64,000 bases of DNA, taken from Bradyrhizobiaceae bacterium (GTDB lineage: Bacteria > Pseudomonadota > Alphaproteobacteria > Rhizobiales > Xanthobacteraceae). The translations under genes were made by a program, and so were the position numbers. The stretch covers positions 2,358,016 to 2,422,015 of the forward strand of contig CP078014.1 in NCBI GenBank assembly GCA_020544565.1. Direction: 5' to 3'. How positions within the stretch are numbered: position 1 is the stretch's first letter; every line of letters starts with the position of its first letter. The notes under the pieces were generated by a model. The model worked only from the letters and a program-made list of their open reading frames with translations, was not told the DNA's origin and did not search any database. Positions 43,149 to 52,463 of this stretch are shown here, in pieces.

Positions 43149-44495
43149 TCATGCCTCAACGGGCAACAGATGGCTCACGTCACAGCAGTCCATCCGCATG
43201 GACTCGTCGAGAAAACGCGCGGCGTCGATGCGACAACCGCCGAAATCATAGCAATCCTTCACCTTGCGCAACAGTTCGTCATCGCTCAGCGGCTTCTCCG
43301 CCGATCCTCGCAAGGTCTCGACACGGGTGGACAAGGTCACGCCATCTTTGCGCAGCGCCGCGACTTCCGCCCAGCGCGGCATCAGCGTCTCCCCCTCCTC
43401 GCGCGCTGACACCTTGGGCAGGAAAGCCTGAATCTCCGGGCGCATGACCGCACTATCGAGAAAGCTCGACAGCTTGACGTCGCCGTCGTGCAGGGCCGCA
43501 GCCGCGGCGTATTCCATGCTGAACTTTGCCTCAAGTCCGGACTGCGGACGATGATGGATCAGCGGCGCCAGCGCGTCGCGACTGACGCGGACATCGACGC
43601 GCTCGACATCGGCAAGCGTCAGCCCGTGCGCGGCGCGCAGATCCAGCAAACCGTCGAGCATACGGTGGGTCGCGTAGCACAGCGGGTATTTCTTCACTTC
43701 GACGCCGCTTCGTTCCAACTCCAGCGGCTCACGGCCAAGATCGGCAAGCTGCGCGGACAGATCTTCACCCGCCCCATAGAGGCTGACATAGCCGACATCG
43801 CCATCGAGCGCGGCCGGCGAAGCGGAAAACCCGGTCTCTGCCAGAAGCGCGGCGCGCAGGGCGGCGGCGTTGGCCTGTCCGGCCTGAAACGCCTTGGCAT
43901 CGGTTCCGAAATTCTGACGCGTCCCGGCGGTCTGGGCGACGGCGAGGCCGATCGCGTTGACAATCCGCACGGCGTCAAGCTGCAGAAGATGTGCACAGGC
44001 GACCGCGCTACCGATCGTCCCGATCGACGAGGTGGAATGCCAGCCCCGGGCATAGTGCTTGACCGCCATGGCGCGCGACAGCTTGACGATCACCTCGAAC
44101 CCGACGACGAAGGCGCTCGCGAGTTGATCGCCGGACACCTTTCGCGCTTCTCCAAGAGCCAGCAACGCCGGCCAGATCGCGACGCCGGGATGTCCCCGCA
44201 TCGGCGAGCTGACATCGTCGTAATCGAGCACATGGGCCGCAACGCCATTGGCGAGCGCCGCGCCTTCGAGCGAACCGCGCCCGCCGCGCCAGTAACGCGC
44301 AACGCCGCTGTCGCCGGCAAGGCTCGCCACATATTGCCGGACACGCTCCGCCGCGGGCTCCTCCCACCCGGCAATCGCCGCCGCATGCAGGTCCACAAGC
44401 GAGCGACCGCAGGCGGCCCGCAGCGAAGCACTCAGGCGATCCGGCCCAAACGCGACGACAAAGCGCGCGATCTGCTCGCTGGCCGTCAAGCTCAT
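43149..44495 (-). CDS. MmgE/PrpD family protein
   Basis: The 448-aa all-helical family includes 2-methylcitrate dehydratase (PrpD), cis-aconitate decarboxylase and several racemases. Conserved parts seen: AAHVLDYDDVSSPMRGHPGVAIWPALLAL, ARGWHSTSSIGTIGSAVA, AGTRQNFGTDAKAFQAGQANAAALRAALLA, and KKYPLCYATHRMLDGL. It ends the CoA-transferase operon, overlapping the upstream gene by four bases. A dehydratase or isomerase step on a carboxylic acid is likely; the exact substrate is not evident. Confidence 0.87.
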   Translation of the reverse strand: MSLTASEQIARFVVAFGPDRLSASLRAACGRSLVDLHAAAIAGWEEPAAERVRQYVASLAGDSGVARYWRGGRGSLEGAALANGVAAHVLDYDDVSSPMRGHPGVAIWPALLALGEARKVSGDQLASAFVVGFEVIVKLSRAMAVKHYARGWHSTSSIGTIGSAVACAHLLQLDAVRIVNAIGLAVAQTAGTRQNFGTDAKAFQAGQANAAALRAALLAETGFSASPAALDGDVGYVSLYGAGEDLSAQLADLGREPLELERSGVEVKKYPLCYATHRMLDGLLDLRAAHGLTLADVERVDVRVSRDALAPLIHHRPQSGLEAKFSMEYAAAAALHDGDVKLSSFLDSAVMRPEIQAFLPKVSAREEGETLMPRWAEVAALRKDGVTLSTRVETLRGSAEKPLSDDELLRKVKDCYDFGGCRIDAARFLDESMRMDCCDVSHLLPVEA

Positions 44496-45718
44496 CGCAA
44501 CACCCCGGCTTCGGTCATCGCCGCGATCTCGTCTCCGGTCATGTCCAGCACATCGCGGCAGACCTCTTCGGTATGCTGACCAAGAAGAGGCGCCGGCGAG
44601 TAAGGGCCAATCTCGACATCCGACATGCGGAACGCAGGCGCATTATAAATGCTTTCGCCCATTTCGGGGTGCTGCAAACGGACCCAGTGATGGCGCGCCT
44701 GAAGCTGCGGATCGCGAGTCACGATCGCCGCCGCATCGCGCACCACGCCTGCGGCCACCCCCACATTCTGAAGCGCCTCCATCAGCCTGTCCGCATCCCA
44801 CGACCGTGTCGCATTGGCAATGGCCGCGCCGATCTCCTGACGCCGCTCCCAGCGCACATCGGCGTGCGACAGCCGGTCGTCGCCGGCAAGATCAGAAAGG
44901 CCGAGTACCTGGACAAGCCCCCTCCAGGCGGCAGGTTCGATCGCCGAAACGGCGATCCAGCGATCCTCTCCCGCGCACGGGAAGACGCCATGCGGCGCGC
45001 CAGCCACGTGCTGGTTGCCACGCCGCTCGGACACCTCGCCATTCGCCGTCCACTGCATCACGGCGGGCCCGAGCAGGGAAATCGTCGGCTCGGTCTGGGC
45101 GATGTCGATATATTGTCCCTGGCCCGTCCGCCTGCGGTGATGCAAGGCCGCCAGGATCGCAAACGCCGCGTGGCACGGATTGGGGATATGGTCGGGAAAG
45201 TTGGTTCCGGTACCGGCCGGCTGGCGATCGGGCAGGCCGGACAGATACTGCATGCTGGTCAGGGCCCCGATTGTCAGCCCATAGCCCAGATATTTGTACT
45301 CCGGTCCGGAAGACCCCTGCATCGACATCGACACGTAGACGATATCCTCGCGAATGGCGCGAACGGCGTCATAACCGAGCCCGAACTTCTCCATCGTTCC
45401 CGGCGTGAAGTTATTGGCCACCACATCGCTGCGGGCGATCAGCTTGCGCGCCAGCGCCTGCCCTTCAGGGCGCTTCATGTCGATGGTGACGCTACGCTTG
45501 CTGGTATTCCGGTCAGCGAAATAACCGCTGCGATTGACGCCGCGAATCCCGTCCTTGAAGGGTGCGCCGTCGCGCAGCGTATCGAGCCGCGTGGCGCTCT
45601 CGATCTTGATGACATCCGCGCCGAAATCGGCCAGCAGCTTGGTGGTGAAGGAACCGGCTCCGATCCACGTGAAATCGGCGACGCGCACGCCCGCCAATGG
45701 CTTGATCGACGCCGCCAT
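44492..45718 (-). CDS. class III CoA-transferase (CaiB/BaiF), Asp-containing subunit
   Basis: The 408-aa protein shows the family III features: VADFTWIGAGSFTTKLLADFGADVIKIES, DRNTSKRSVTIDMKRPEG, DVVANNFTPGTMEKFGLGYD and the stretch GTNFPDHIPNPCHAAFAILAALHHR, in which the aspartate occupies the catalytic position that forms the acyl anhydride. Start 45718 shares one base with the upstream transferase stop. Tandem CaiB genes often form heteromers (BbsEF, SmtAB); this would be the active subunit. Donor and acceptor are unknown. Confidence 0.88.
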   Translation of the reverse strand: MAASIKPLAGVRVADFTWIGAGSFTTKLLADFGADVIKIESATRLDTLRDGAPFKDGIRGVNRSGYFADRNTSKRSVTIDMKRPEGQALARKLIARSDVVANNFTPGTMEKFGLGYDAVRAIREDIVYVSMSMQGSSGPEYKYLGYGLTIGALTSMQYLSGLPDRQPAGTGTNFPDHIPNPCHAAFAILAALHHRRRTGQGQYIDIAQTEPTISLLGPAVMQWTANGEVSERRGNQHVAGAPHGVFPCAGEDRWIAVSAIEPAAWRGLVQVLGLSDLAGDDRLSHADVRWERRQEIGAAIANATRSWDADRLMEALQNVGVAAGVVRDAAAIVTRDPQLQARHHWVRLQHPEMGESIYNAPAFRMSDVEIGPYSPAPLLGQHTEEVCRDVLDMTGDEIAAMTEAGVLR

Positions 45719-46998
45719 CACTGAATGACTCCCGCTTTCAACAAAACAGCCTGCTGCTCCGGATCGATCTGCAGTTCCGACAGGATCTCCGAGGTGTGCT
45801 CGCCCAGCCGCGGCGCAGGCCCCTGCAGGCGCCACGGCGTCTCACTGAACTGATAGGGACTTCCCGGCACCGTCACCGAACGGCCCGACCATGGATGTTC
45901 GAGCGATGTAAAATAATCACGGTAGGCAAGCTGACGGTTGTCCAGAAGATCGCGCGGCGTATTGATCGGACAGATCGGCAGACGGCGCGCCTGCCCCTCG
46001 GCATAAAGCTGCACCTTGGTGCGCGACCGGCAAAATGGCGTGAATATCTCCGCGAACAAGGCCTTGGCTTCATCCGTCACGAGATAAGCGACCTGTTTCC
46101 ATTCCGCGCCCTTGAGCTTCTCGGCACCCGCCACGCCTTCGTCGATCAGCCACTGCACGCTGCCGTCCCAGAAGCGGTTGGAGGCAATGCCGCCCGCCAT
46201 GAAATACACCTGCCCGTCGGCGCACGGAAAAACACCCATTCCCGCCTGCCGCTGATGGCCGGCGTTGCGTTTGCGAACGGTGCCTTCGAGATCGAAGAAC
46301 TGCACCGCATTTTCCATCGCCAGCACGACGCATTCCTGAACCGACAGATCGATATGACGGCCGGCAACCTGATTCGTACCAGCTCCGCCATGCAAGGCGA
46401 TCATCGAGGCCACGGCAGCGAATTGCGCCGCCGCCAGATAGGCCTGATTGCCATAGACAGCGATCGGCTCGGTCTCGGGGTAACCACCGAGATAGAGCAA
46501 CCCGCCGAGCGCCAGCGCGACGATATCCTCGGCTTCATACTGCGCGAAAGGTCCGGTCTGGCCGAACGGCGTGATACTGGTCATCACCAGTTGCGGCGCG
46601 ATTGCCGAAAGGCTCGCGAAATCAAGTCCGCGTGCTGCCATCACGCCCGGCTTCTCGGACTCGATCAACAGATCGCTCCCCACCGCCAGACGTCGGAAAA
46701 TGTCCTGTCCTTCCGGACGGTCGAGATCCAGCGCAATGCTGCGCTTGCCGGCATTGAAGTAGGCGAACGGCAGGCTACGCTCGATATGCGGCTTGTTGTC
46801 GAGAAACGGCCCGTCTCGTCGCACCGCGGAGCCACCAGTCGGTTCGACCAGCACGACCTCCGCGCCGAGATCCGAAAACATCTTGCCGCAATACTGTCCG
46901 CCCCAGCCGGATGCATCAAGAACCTTGAGGCCGCTGAGCGCTCCAGGCGCGCGCTGCTGCGCGCCCGCATTGCGCTCTCCGCGCTGTGCTTCGGTCAT
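45718..46998 (-). CDS. class III CoA-transferase (CaiB/BaiF), probably lacking the catalytic Asp
   Basis: This 426-aa protein has LKVLDASGWGGQYCGKMFSDLGAEVVLVEP, RSIALDLDRPEGQDIFRRL, and DLLIESEKPGVMAARGLDF. Where the catalytic aspartate is expected, before the helix leading to the RHIDLSVQE segment, the sequence is AVYGNQAYLAAAQFAAVASMIALH with no acidic residue. This suggests a structural subunit of a heteromer with the 408-aa transferase. First gene of its operon, with a 320-base non-coding region upstream. Confidence 0.85.
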   Translation of the reverse strand: MTEAQRGERNAGAQQRAPGALSGLKVLDASGWGGQYCGKMFSDLGAEVVLVEPTGGSAVRRDGPFLDNKPHIERSLPFAYFNAGKRSIALDLDRPEGQDIFRRLAVGSDLLIESEKPGVMAARGLDFASLSAIAPQLVMTSITPFGQTGPFAQYEAEDIVALALGGLLYLGGYPETEPIAVYGNQAYLAAAQFAAVASMIALHGGAGTNQVAGRHIDLSVQECVVLAMENAVQFFDLEGTVRKRNAGHQRQAGMGVFPCADGQVYFMAGGIASNRFWDGSVQWLIDEGVAGAEKLKGAEWKQVAYLVTDEAKALFAEIFTPFCRSRTKVQLYAEGQARRLPICPINTPRDLLDNRQLAYRDYFTSLEHPWSGRSVTVPGSPYQFSETPWRLQGPAPRLGEHTSEILSELQIDPEQQAVLLKAGVIQ

Positions 46999-47165
46999 TT
47001 ACCAGCCTTCCTTGCCGGGATATCTGCGCGACATGCCAAAGCCATGCGCAGCCGCCTGGAATGGCCCGCACAGCGCTCCGCTTTCATCGTCGATTGTGGA
47101 CGAGGGGAAATCTAGAGCCTAGCCAGCACGGTGGCCAGTGGCCCGCACCGGAAAGGTGTCCAAAT

Positions 47166-47243
47166 GGTGGAACAAGCGATTGCGGATCGCGTGAGCGCAA
47201 TCATCCGATCTCATTGCGGGAATACGCCCGCTTGTTCACCACC
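47166..47243. other. multi-stem inverted-repeat element in the 320-base gap 46999-47318
   Basis: A 13-base-pair outer stem (GGTGGAACAAGCG at 47166-47178 with the complementary stretch 47229-47243, a 2-base bulge) encloses a second stem (ATTGCG 47179-47184, CGCAAT 47196-47201) and a third (GCGGG 47216-47220, CCCGC 47227-47231, competing with the inner three pairs of the first). The element lies 76 bases after the tcuB stop and about 170 bases upstream of the CoA-transferase start. It could be a 3' end structure or a structured leader. The rest of the gap holds no gene that I can support. Confidence 0.5.
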
Positions 47244-47318
47244 CGGCCACCCACGCGGCGCAATGCCGTAGGGCCCCGCGACAATCAAAGTGGCTTTTTG
47301 GGCAAGCAGGTGATGGAC

Positions 47319-48530
47319 CTACTCCCCTCCGAGACCGAGCCGGTTGGGCATACGCTTTTCAATATTGTACTTGAGCAGTGCGGCGGCGCGGAAGACGCCG
47401 TGGGCGAATTTGCCGTAGGGCATGGTCAGGAATAGCGCCATCACCGTGCCGAGATGGATGGCGAGCCACAGCGCCATGAAGCGGGTGTCGCGCAGCAACA
47501 GCAGCGCGAGGCCGGTGGCGCTGATCAGCAGCAGCAGCAGGATGAAGCCGCGATCCATCGGGTTCTGTGCGGCATCGGCGCGGAGCCCGTCGCGTCCATG
47601 ATTGAGCCACAGCAGACCGAGCGGACCGATGATCAGGCCGATGCCGCCGAGCGTACCGAGGATCACCGGCGCGCTGATGAACGGATAGGGCGCGTGCAGG
47701 CCAAGCAGATAATGATACAGCGTCGCCACGCAGGTGGCGGCAAAGCACAGCAGGAAGCCATAGAGTGTCAGTTGATGGAAGCGGCGACGCCAGAGCGTGA
47801 AGGCATCGTCGTCCTCGTTGCAGCCCTCGCCGTGGCCGCCGCCGAGATATTTGAGACGCGCAATGTCGTGGGTCGCCTCGGCGACGGCCGGGATTCGCGC
47901 CCTGGCGGCAGCGGCGATATCGGCGGCATCGGCATCCTTTGTCGGCGACACCTCACGCCAGAATCGCGTCACGCCGATGACCAGCGCGGCGATGGCGAAC
48001 AGGAACACGACGCCGAACACCACGACCAGGAAATTGTGCGGGAAGATCGCATAGAAATTCCCCGCCAGCGGCTCATGGATCAGCCGGCCGTTCATGGCGA
48101 TCGCCAGCATCAGGAACAGGGCGAGGCCGCCGGACAGCGCGAACGCCACCGTGAGGCCGGCGCGCTGGTAAAGGCGGCCGAAGGCGGACGGCCAGGCATA
48201 GTCCTGATAGGTACGCACGCGCAGCTTGGCCATGGCCTGCGGAACGTTGACCTTGAATTCGTGTGGCGGCGCATACTGGCAGGCATAGAGGCAGGAGCCG
48301 CAGTTGTGGCAGAGATTGGCGAGATAATGCGTATCGGCCGCGTTGAACTCCAGCCGTCGCGTCATCGCCGGGAACACGGCGCAAAAACCCTCGCAGTAGC
48401 GGCACGCGTTGCAGATCTGCATGACGCGCGCGATCTCCTGCTCGTCGGCGGAGAGCGCGGCGGCGAGATGGAGGCCGCCCTCGCAGGCGCCACCCTCGAC
48501 CGGCGCGGCCAATTCAGTGCCCGGCGGCAT
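47319..48530 (-). CDS. tcuB: tricarballylate utilisation protein TcuB-like (4Fe-4S membrane electron carrier)
   Basis: The 403-aa protein has N-terminal iron-sulfur motifs ([17 protein letters not shown] and [19 protein letters not shown]) and then about six membrane segments with histidines. TcuB is thought to reoxidise the FADH2 of TcuA and pass electrons to the quinone pool. Start 48530 has AAGGA upstream and overlaps tcuA by 17 bases; a frame to 48584 exists but is inside tcuA. It is the last gene of the long operon. Confidence 0.87.
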   Translation of the reverse strand: MPPGTELAAPVEGGACEGGLHLAAALSADEQEIARVMQICNACRYCEGFCAVFPAMTRRLEFNAADTHYLANLCHNCGSCLYACQYAPPHEFKVNVPQAMAKLRVRTYQDYAWPSAFGRLYQRAGLTVAFALSGGLALFLMLAIAMNGRLIHEPLAGNFYAIFPHNFLVVVFGVVFLFAIAALVIGVTRFWREVSPTKDADAADIAAAARARIPAVAEATHDIARLKYLGGGHGEGCNEDDDAFTLWRRRFHQLTLYGFLLCFAATCVATLYHYLLGLHAPYPFISAPVILGTLGGIGLIIGPLGLLWLNHGRDGLRADAAQNPMDRGFILLLLLISATGLALLLLRDTRFMALWLAIHLGTVMALFLTMPYGKFAHGVFRAAALLKYNIEKRMPNRLGLGGE

Positions 48531-49959
48531 GGGCGAGTTCCTTCTGGAATGTGGGATGGCGATGGCCCGCGGCAGCCGCGGCATTGACGCCGGCGATGCG
48601 GCCGAAGGCCGTGCCGATGCTCATGCCGACGCCGGCGGTATAACCCTTGCCGAGCACGTTGCCGGCCACCATCTCGCCGGCCGCGAACAGGTTGGGGCTC
48701 GGCGCATCCTTGAAGCGCACCGCCGCCGTCGCATCGGTCTTCATGCCGAGATAGGTGAAGGTGATGCCGGGCCTGAGCGGATAGGCATAAAACGGCGGGG
48801 TATCGATCATCCGTGCCCAATGGGTCTTGGCCGGCGACAATCCCTCGGTGCGGCAGTCGTCGAGCGCGGTGTGATCGAACGTACCGGGGCGACAGGCCGC
48901 ATTATAGGCATTGAGCGTCGCCATGAACGCGGCCGGGTCGAGCCCGATCCTGACCGCGAGTTCACCCAGCGTGGTCGCCGTGGTGCCTTCGAACACCGGC
49001 GGCATGAAGCGGCCGATGGCCTTGCGGTCGATGATCGACCAGGCGATCTGGCCCGGCTGCTGGGCGACGAGGCGTCCCCAGATCGCATAGCGCTTCGGCC
49101 AGAAATCCTCGCCTTCGTCGTAGAAGCGCTGCGCCTCGCGATTGACCACGACGCCGAGCGAAACGCAGTCGATGCGGGTGCAGATGCCGCCGTCATACAG
49201 TGGGGCGCGGGCATCGATGGCGACGCAATGCGCCTGGGTGGGATCGCCGATCGAATCGGCTCCAGCCTCGATCATGAACTTCAGCAGCACGCCCTGATTG
49301 AAGCGGGTGCCGCGAATCAGAAAGTTCTCCGCCGTCCACTCGCCGCGCTCATTCTGCCCCCACGCCTCGCGCTGCCATTCCAGATTCGACTCGAAGCCGC
49401 CGCAGGCAAGAATGCAGGTCTTTGCGGCGATGCGCTCGCCGCTCTCGGTGATGGCTGCGACGAAGCGGCCATCCTTGAGTTCGAGTTCCTTCACCGGCGC
49501 ATCATAGCGGATCGTCACCCCGAGCGCCGCAGCGCTACGGTAATAGGCGTTCACCAGCGCCTTGCCGCCGCCCATAAAGAATGCGTTGGTGCGCGCCACA
49601 TGCAGCGCGCCGGAGAGCGGCGGCTGGAAATGCACCCCGTGCCGCTGCATCCATGGCCGGCAGCGCGACGAATGGCGAATCACCAGACGCGCCAGCGGCT
49701 CGTCGGTGAGGCCGCCGGTCACCTTCAACAGATCCTGCCAGTACTCCTCCTCGGGATAGGCGTCGACCAGCACGTCCTGCGGCGCATCGTGCATGCAGCG
49801 CAGATTGCGCACATGCATCGAATTGCCGCCGCGCCACGCCTTCGGCGCGGCCTCCAGCATCACCACCGACGCCCCCGCCTCCCGCGCCATCAACGCCGCG
49901 CACAGCGCCGCATTGCCCCCGCCAATCACGAGAACGTCAGGAGTAGTGGATACCGTCAT
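48514..49959 (-). CDS. tcuA: FAD-dependent tricarballylate dehydrogenase TcuA-like
   Basis: The 481-aa flavoprotein belongs to the fumarate reductase/KstD fold: [21 protein letters not shown] for FAD, then [56 protein letters not shown] and [32 protein letters not shown]. TcuA oxidises tricarballylate to cis-aconitate. In this operon neither TcuC (transporter) nor TcuR is present, so the true substrate may be another polycarboxylate; the partner TcuB supports the electron route. Confidence 0.85.
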   Translation of the reverse strand: MTVSTTPDVLVIGGGNAALCAALMAREAGASVVMLEAAPKAWRGGNSMHVRNLRCMHDAPQDVLVDAYPEEEYWQDLLKVTGGLTDEPLARLVIRHSSRCRPWMQRHGVHFQPPLSGALHVARTNAFFMGGGKALVNAYYRSAAALGVTIRYDAPVKELELKDGRFVAAITESGERIAAKTCILACGGFESNLEWQREAWGQNERGEWTAENFLIRGTRFNQGVLLKFMIEAGADSIGDPTQAHCVAIDARAPLYDGGICTRIDCVSLGVVVNREAQRFYDEGEDFWPKRYAIWGRLVAQQPGQIAWSIIDRKAIGRFMPPVFEGTTATTLGELAVRIGLDPAAFMATLNAYNAACRPGTFDHTALDDCRTEGLSPAKTHWARMIDTPPFYAYPLRPGITFTYLGMKTDATAAVRFKDAPSPNLFAAGEMVAGNVLGKGYTAGVGMSIGTAFGRIAGVNAAAAAGHRHPTFQKELAHAAGH

Positions 49960-51668
49960 GAGGCAGGCTCCTCAGCGACTTGCCGCCCCGCAATCCAGCC
50001 GAAGGTAATCGCCGGGCCGAGCGTGATGCCCGGTCCCGGATAAGCGCCCTCCATGATCGAGGCCATATCGTTGCCGCAGGCATAAAGACCGCCAATGGGG
50101 CGGCCGTCAACACCGAGCACGCGGGCCTGATCGTCCGCGACAAGACCCGCGGACATGCCGAGATCCGCGGGTTGGACGGCGACGGCATAGAATGGCCCCT
50201 GCTTCAAGGGCGCGACACAGGGATTTGGCTGGTGATCGGCATCGCCCAGGGAGCGCTGATAGATATTGCTGCCGCGCCCGAAGGCCGGATCGTCGCCGTG
50301 CTCGGCGTCCTTGTTGAACACAGCCACAGTGGTTTCGAGCGCCTGCGGCGGAACGCCAATCGATCCCGCCAGGTCCCCCACCGTCTCCCCGCGCTTGAGA
50401 TAGCCCGACTTCACGTCCGCATGGACCGACAGGGTGAACGGCTTGATCTTGCCGAGCCCGTATTTCCAAAGAAACCGGCTGTCGCAGACCAGCCACGCCG
50501 GAATGGCGCTGTTGGCGTGGGCCAGTTGCGCCCGGACGAACTCGTGATAGGAGACGGCCTCGTTGACGAAGCGTCGACCGTTGCCGTCAACAGCGATCAG
50601 ACCGGGCTTGGCGCGATCGGTCACCGTATGCGGATAAACACCCCGGCTGCCATCGGCGCGGGTGAAGGTCGAGGCAGGAACCCAGAAAGCGCCTTCGCGC
50701 GTCGCCGCCGAGAGTTGCGCGCCGATGGCCGATGCAAGCCGCGCTCCGCGCGGTGCTGCGCCGGCGGCGACCGTGGCCGTCAGCGTGCCGGCGCTGTCCG
50801 GCACGAAATTCCCGCGCAGCTCCGCGTCATGCGAGATGCCGCCGGTCGCCAGCACGACGCCCCGGCGTGCGCGCACGCGACGTGGACGCGCCGATGCATC
50901 CTTCATCTCCAGCCCGCAGACGCGGCCATGGGGGTCGGTTTCCAGCCGGGTCACCGTGGCGCCGGTGCGGATCGTGACGCCAAGATCGACGGCGGATTTC
51001 AAGAGGCGCGCGACCAGCGCGTTGCCGAGATAAAGCGTGGTGCCGCGGCGTGCGCCGAGCCGCTGCAAGCCATACTTCAGCAGCAGCTTGGCCACATACA
51101 GCGCCGAGCGTGGCGACTTCCACATCCGCCGCAGATGCGGGATATCCTGACGGCTGATCATCATGCCGCCGAACAGCATGAATTCCGGCAGGGGATCGCG
51201 CACCAGCGCGAAGGCATTTCCAAGCGCGCTTGCGTCGAACGGAACCGGTTCGAGAACCCGGCCGCCCGCTGTCGCGCCGGGAAGATCGGGATAATAATCG
51301 GGATAGGTGATGACAGGCTGCAGGCGCAGGCTGGTGCGCGCCTCGAGATCGCGGATCGCGGCATCACCGCTGGCGAGAAAAGTCTCCAGCCGTGTGCGAT
51401 CCTGGCCGGGCACCGTTGCGGCGAGATAGGTGCGCGCGGCGTCAAGCGTGTCCGGACGCTGTGCCGCGGCCGCCTTGTGATTGGCGGGAATCCACACCAT
51501 GCCGCCGGAAATCGCCGTAGTGCCGCCGACCACCGCGGCCTGCTCCAGCAACAGCACCGAGCAGCCCTGCGCGGCCGCCGTGCTGGCGGCGGTCAGGCCG
51601 CCCGCACCGGCTCCGACGACCACGACGTCGAAGACATCGTCCGGCGCATCGGACGTTGCCTGCGTCAT
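49956..51668 (-). CDS. FAD-dependent oxidoreductase, 3-ketosteroid delta1-dehydrogenase-like
   Basis: The 570-aa protein has the two-domain KstD/fumarate reductase architecture: VVVVGAGAGGLTAASTAAAQG, LLEQAAVVGGTTAISGGMVWIPAN, VVLATGGISHDAELR, and at the C-terminus GLYACGNDMASIMEGAYPGPGITLGPAITFGWIAG, which is the KstD-type closing motif. KstD inserts a C1-C2 double bond in 3-ketosteroids, but the family includes other dehydrogenases. It overlaps tcuA by four bases, giving two successive flavin dehydrogenases in one operon. Confidence 0.85.
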   Translation of the reverse strand: MTQATSDAPDDVFDVVVVGAGAGGLTAASTAAAQGCSVLLLEQAAVVGGTTAISGGMVWIPANHKAAAAQRPDTLDAARTYLAATVPGQDRTRLETFLASGDAAIRDLEARTSLRLQPVITYPDYYPDLPGATAGGRVLEPVPFDASALGNAFALVRDPLPEFMLFGGMMISRQDIPHLRRMWKSPRSALYVAKLLLKYGLQRLGARRGTTLYLGNALVARLLKSAVDLGVTIRTGATVTRLETDPHGRVCGLEMKDASARPRRVRARRGVVLATGGISHDAELRGNFVPDSAGTLTATVAAGAAPRGARLASAIGAQLSAATREGAFWVPASTFTRADGSRGVYPHTVTDRAKPGLIAVDGNGRRFVNEAVSYHEFVRAQLAHANSAIPAWLVCDSRFLWKYGLGKIKPFTLSVHADVKSGYLKRGETVGDLAGSIGVPPQALETTVAVFNKDAEHGDDPAFGRGSNIYQRSLGDADHQPNPCVAPLKQGPFYAVAVQPADLGMSAGLVADDQARVLGVDGRPIGGLYACGNDMASIMEGAYPGPGITLGPAITFGWIAGRQVAEEPAS

Positions 51669-52375
51669 ACCATGCCGCCGTTCGGCTGCACGACCTGACC
51701 CTGCACCCACGACGCCTGATCGGAGGCGAGAAAGCGCACAACCTCCGCCACTTCTTCGGGGCGACCGATGCGGTTGAACGGGCTCATGGCCGCCATGCGC
51801 TGCTTCACTTCTTCGGTCTTGCCGGCGTTGAACAGATCGGTGTCGACCGGACCGGGCGCCACCGCATTGACCCGCACGCCGCGCCCCGACAATTCCTTCG
51901 CCATCGAACGCACGAGGCTTTCGACCGCGGCCTTGGTCGCCGCATAGGGGCCAGTCCCCGGCACGACATGGCGTACCAGTGACGTGGTGATCGCGACAAT
52001 CGCGCCGTTGTCCTGCACCCGGCGCGCGGATTCGGCGAGCACGTTGAAGGCGCCGATCAGATTGACGTCGAGCAACTGGCGGAAAGCATCGGGATTGAAG
52101 CTCGCCAGCGGCGCGCCCGGCACATTGATGCCGGCATTGGCGATCACCGCCTGCGGCGCGGCCCCAAAATCAGCTTGGGCCCGATCGAACACCTTGGCTA
52201 CAGCCGCGGCATCACGGATATCGACCTGATAGCTTTTTCCCGGTGCGGCCGCCGCGGCCTTAGTCGAGTAGGTCGAGGCGACCTGCCAGCCGGCTTCCGC
52301 AAAGGCTTTGGCGCAGGCAGCGCCGATGCCGCGGGAGCCACCGAAAATGATCACGAAAGGAGATGACTTCGACAT
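51665..52375 (-). CDS. short-chain dehydrogenase/reductase
   Basis: This 236-aa SDR has the NAD(P) motif IIFGGSRGIGAACAKAF, the NAG motif (IANAGINVPG), and the catalytic Ser, Tyr and Lys (TTSLVRH...GPYAATKAA), ending with VRFLASDQASWVQGQVVQPNGG. The lack of an acidic residue after strand 2 (VASTYSTKA) favours NADP. It overlaps the KstD-like gene by four bases. Probable role: oxidation or reduction of a hydroxyl or carbonyl on the operon's substrate. Confidence 0.9.
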   Translation of the reverse strand: MSKSSPFVIIFGGSRGIGAACAKAFAEAGWQVASTYSTKAAAAAPGKSYQVDIRDAAAVAKVFDRAQADFGAAPQAVIANAGINVPGAPLASFNPDAFRQLLDVNLIGAFNVLAESARRVQDNGAIVAITTSLVRHVVPGTGPYAATKAAVESLVRSMAKELSGRGVRVNAVAPGPVDTDLFNAGKTEEVKQRMAAMSPFNRIGRPEEVAEVVRFLASDQASWVQGQVVQPNGGMV

Positions 52376-52463
52376 AGGTTTATCCTTAAAGAGTACGCGG
52401 GAATTGAAGGAATGGTCGCCGGAATCCCGGTGAGCGGCGAAGCCATCATGACGTGTCCTGACC

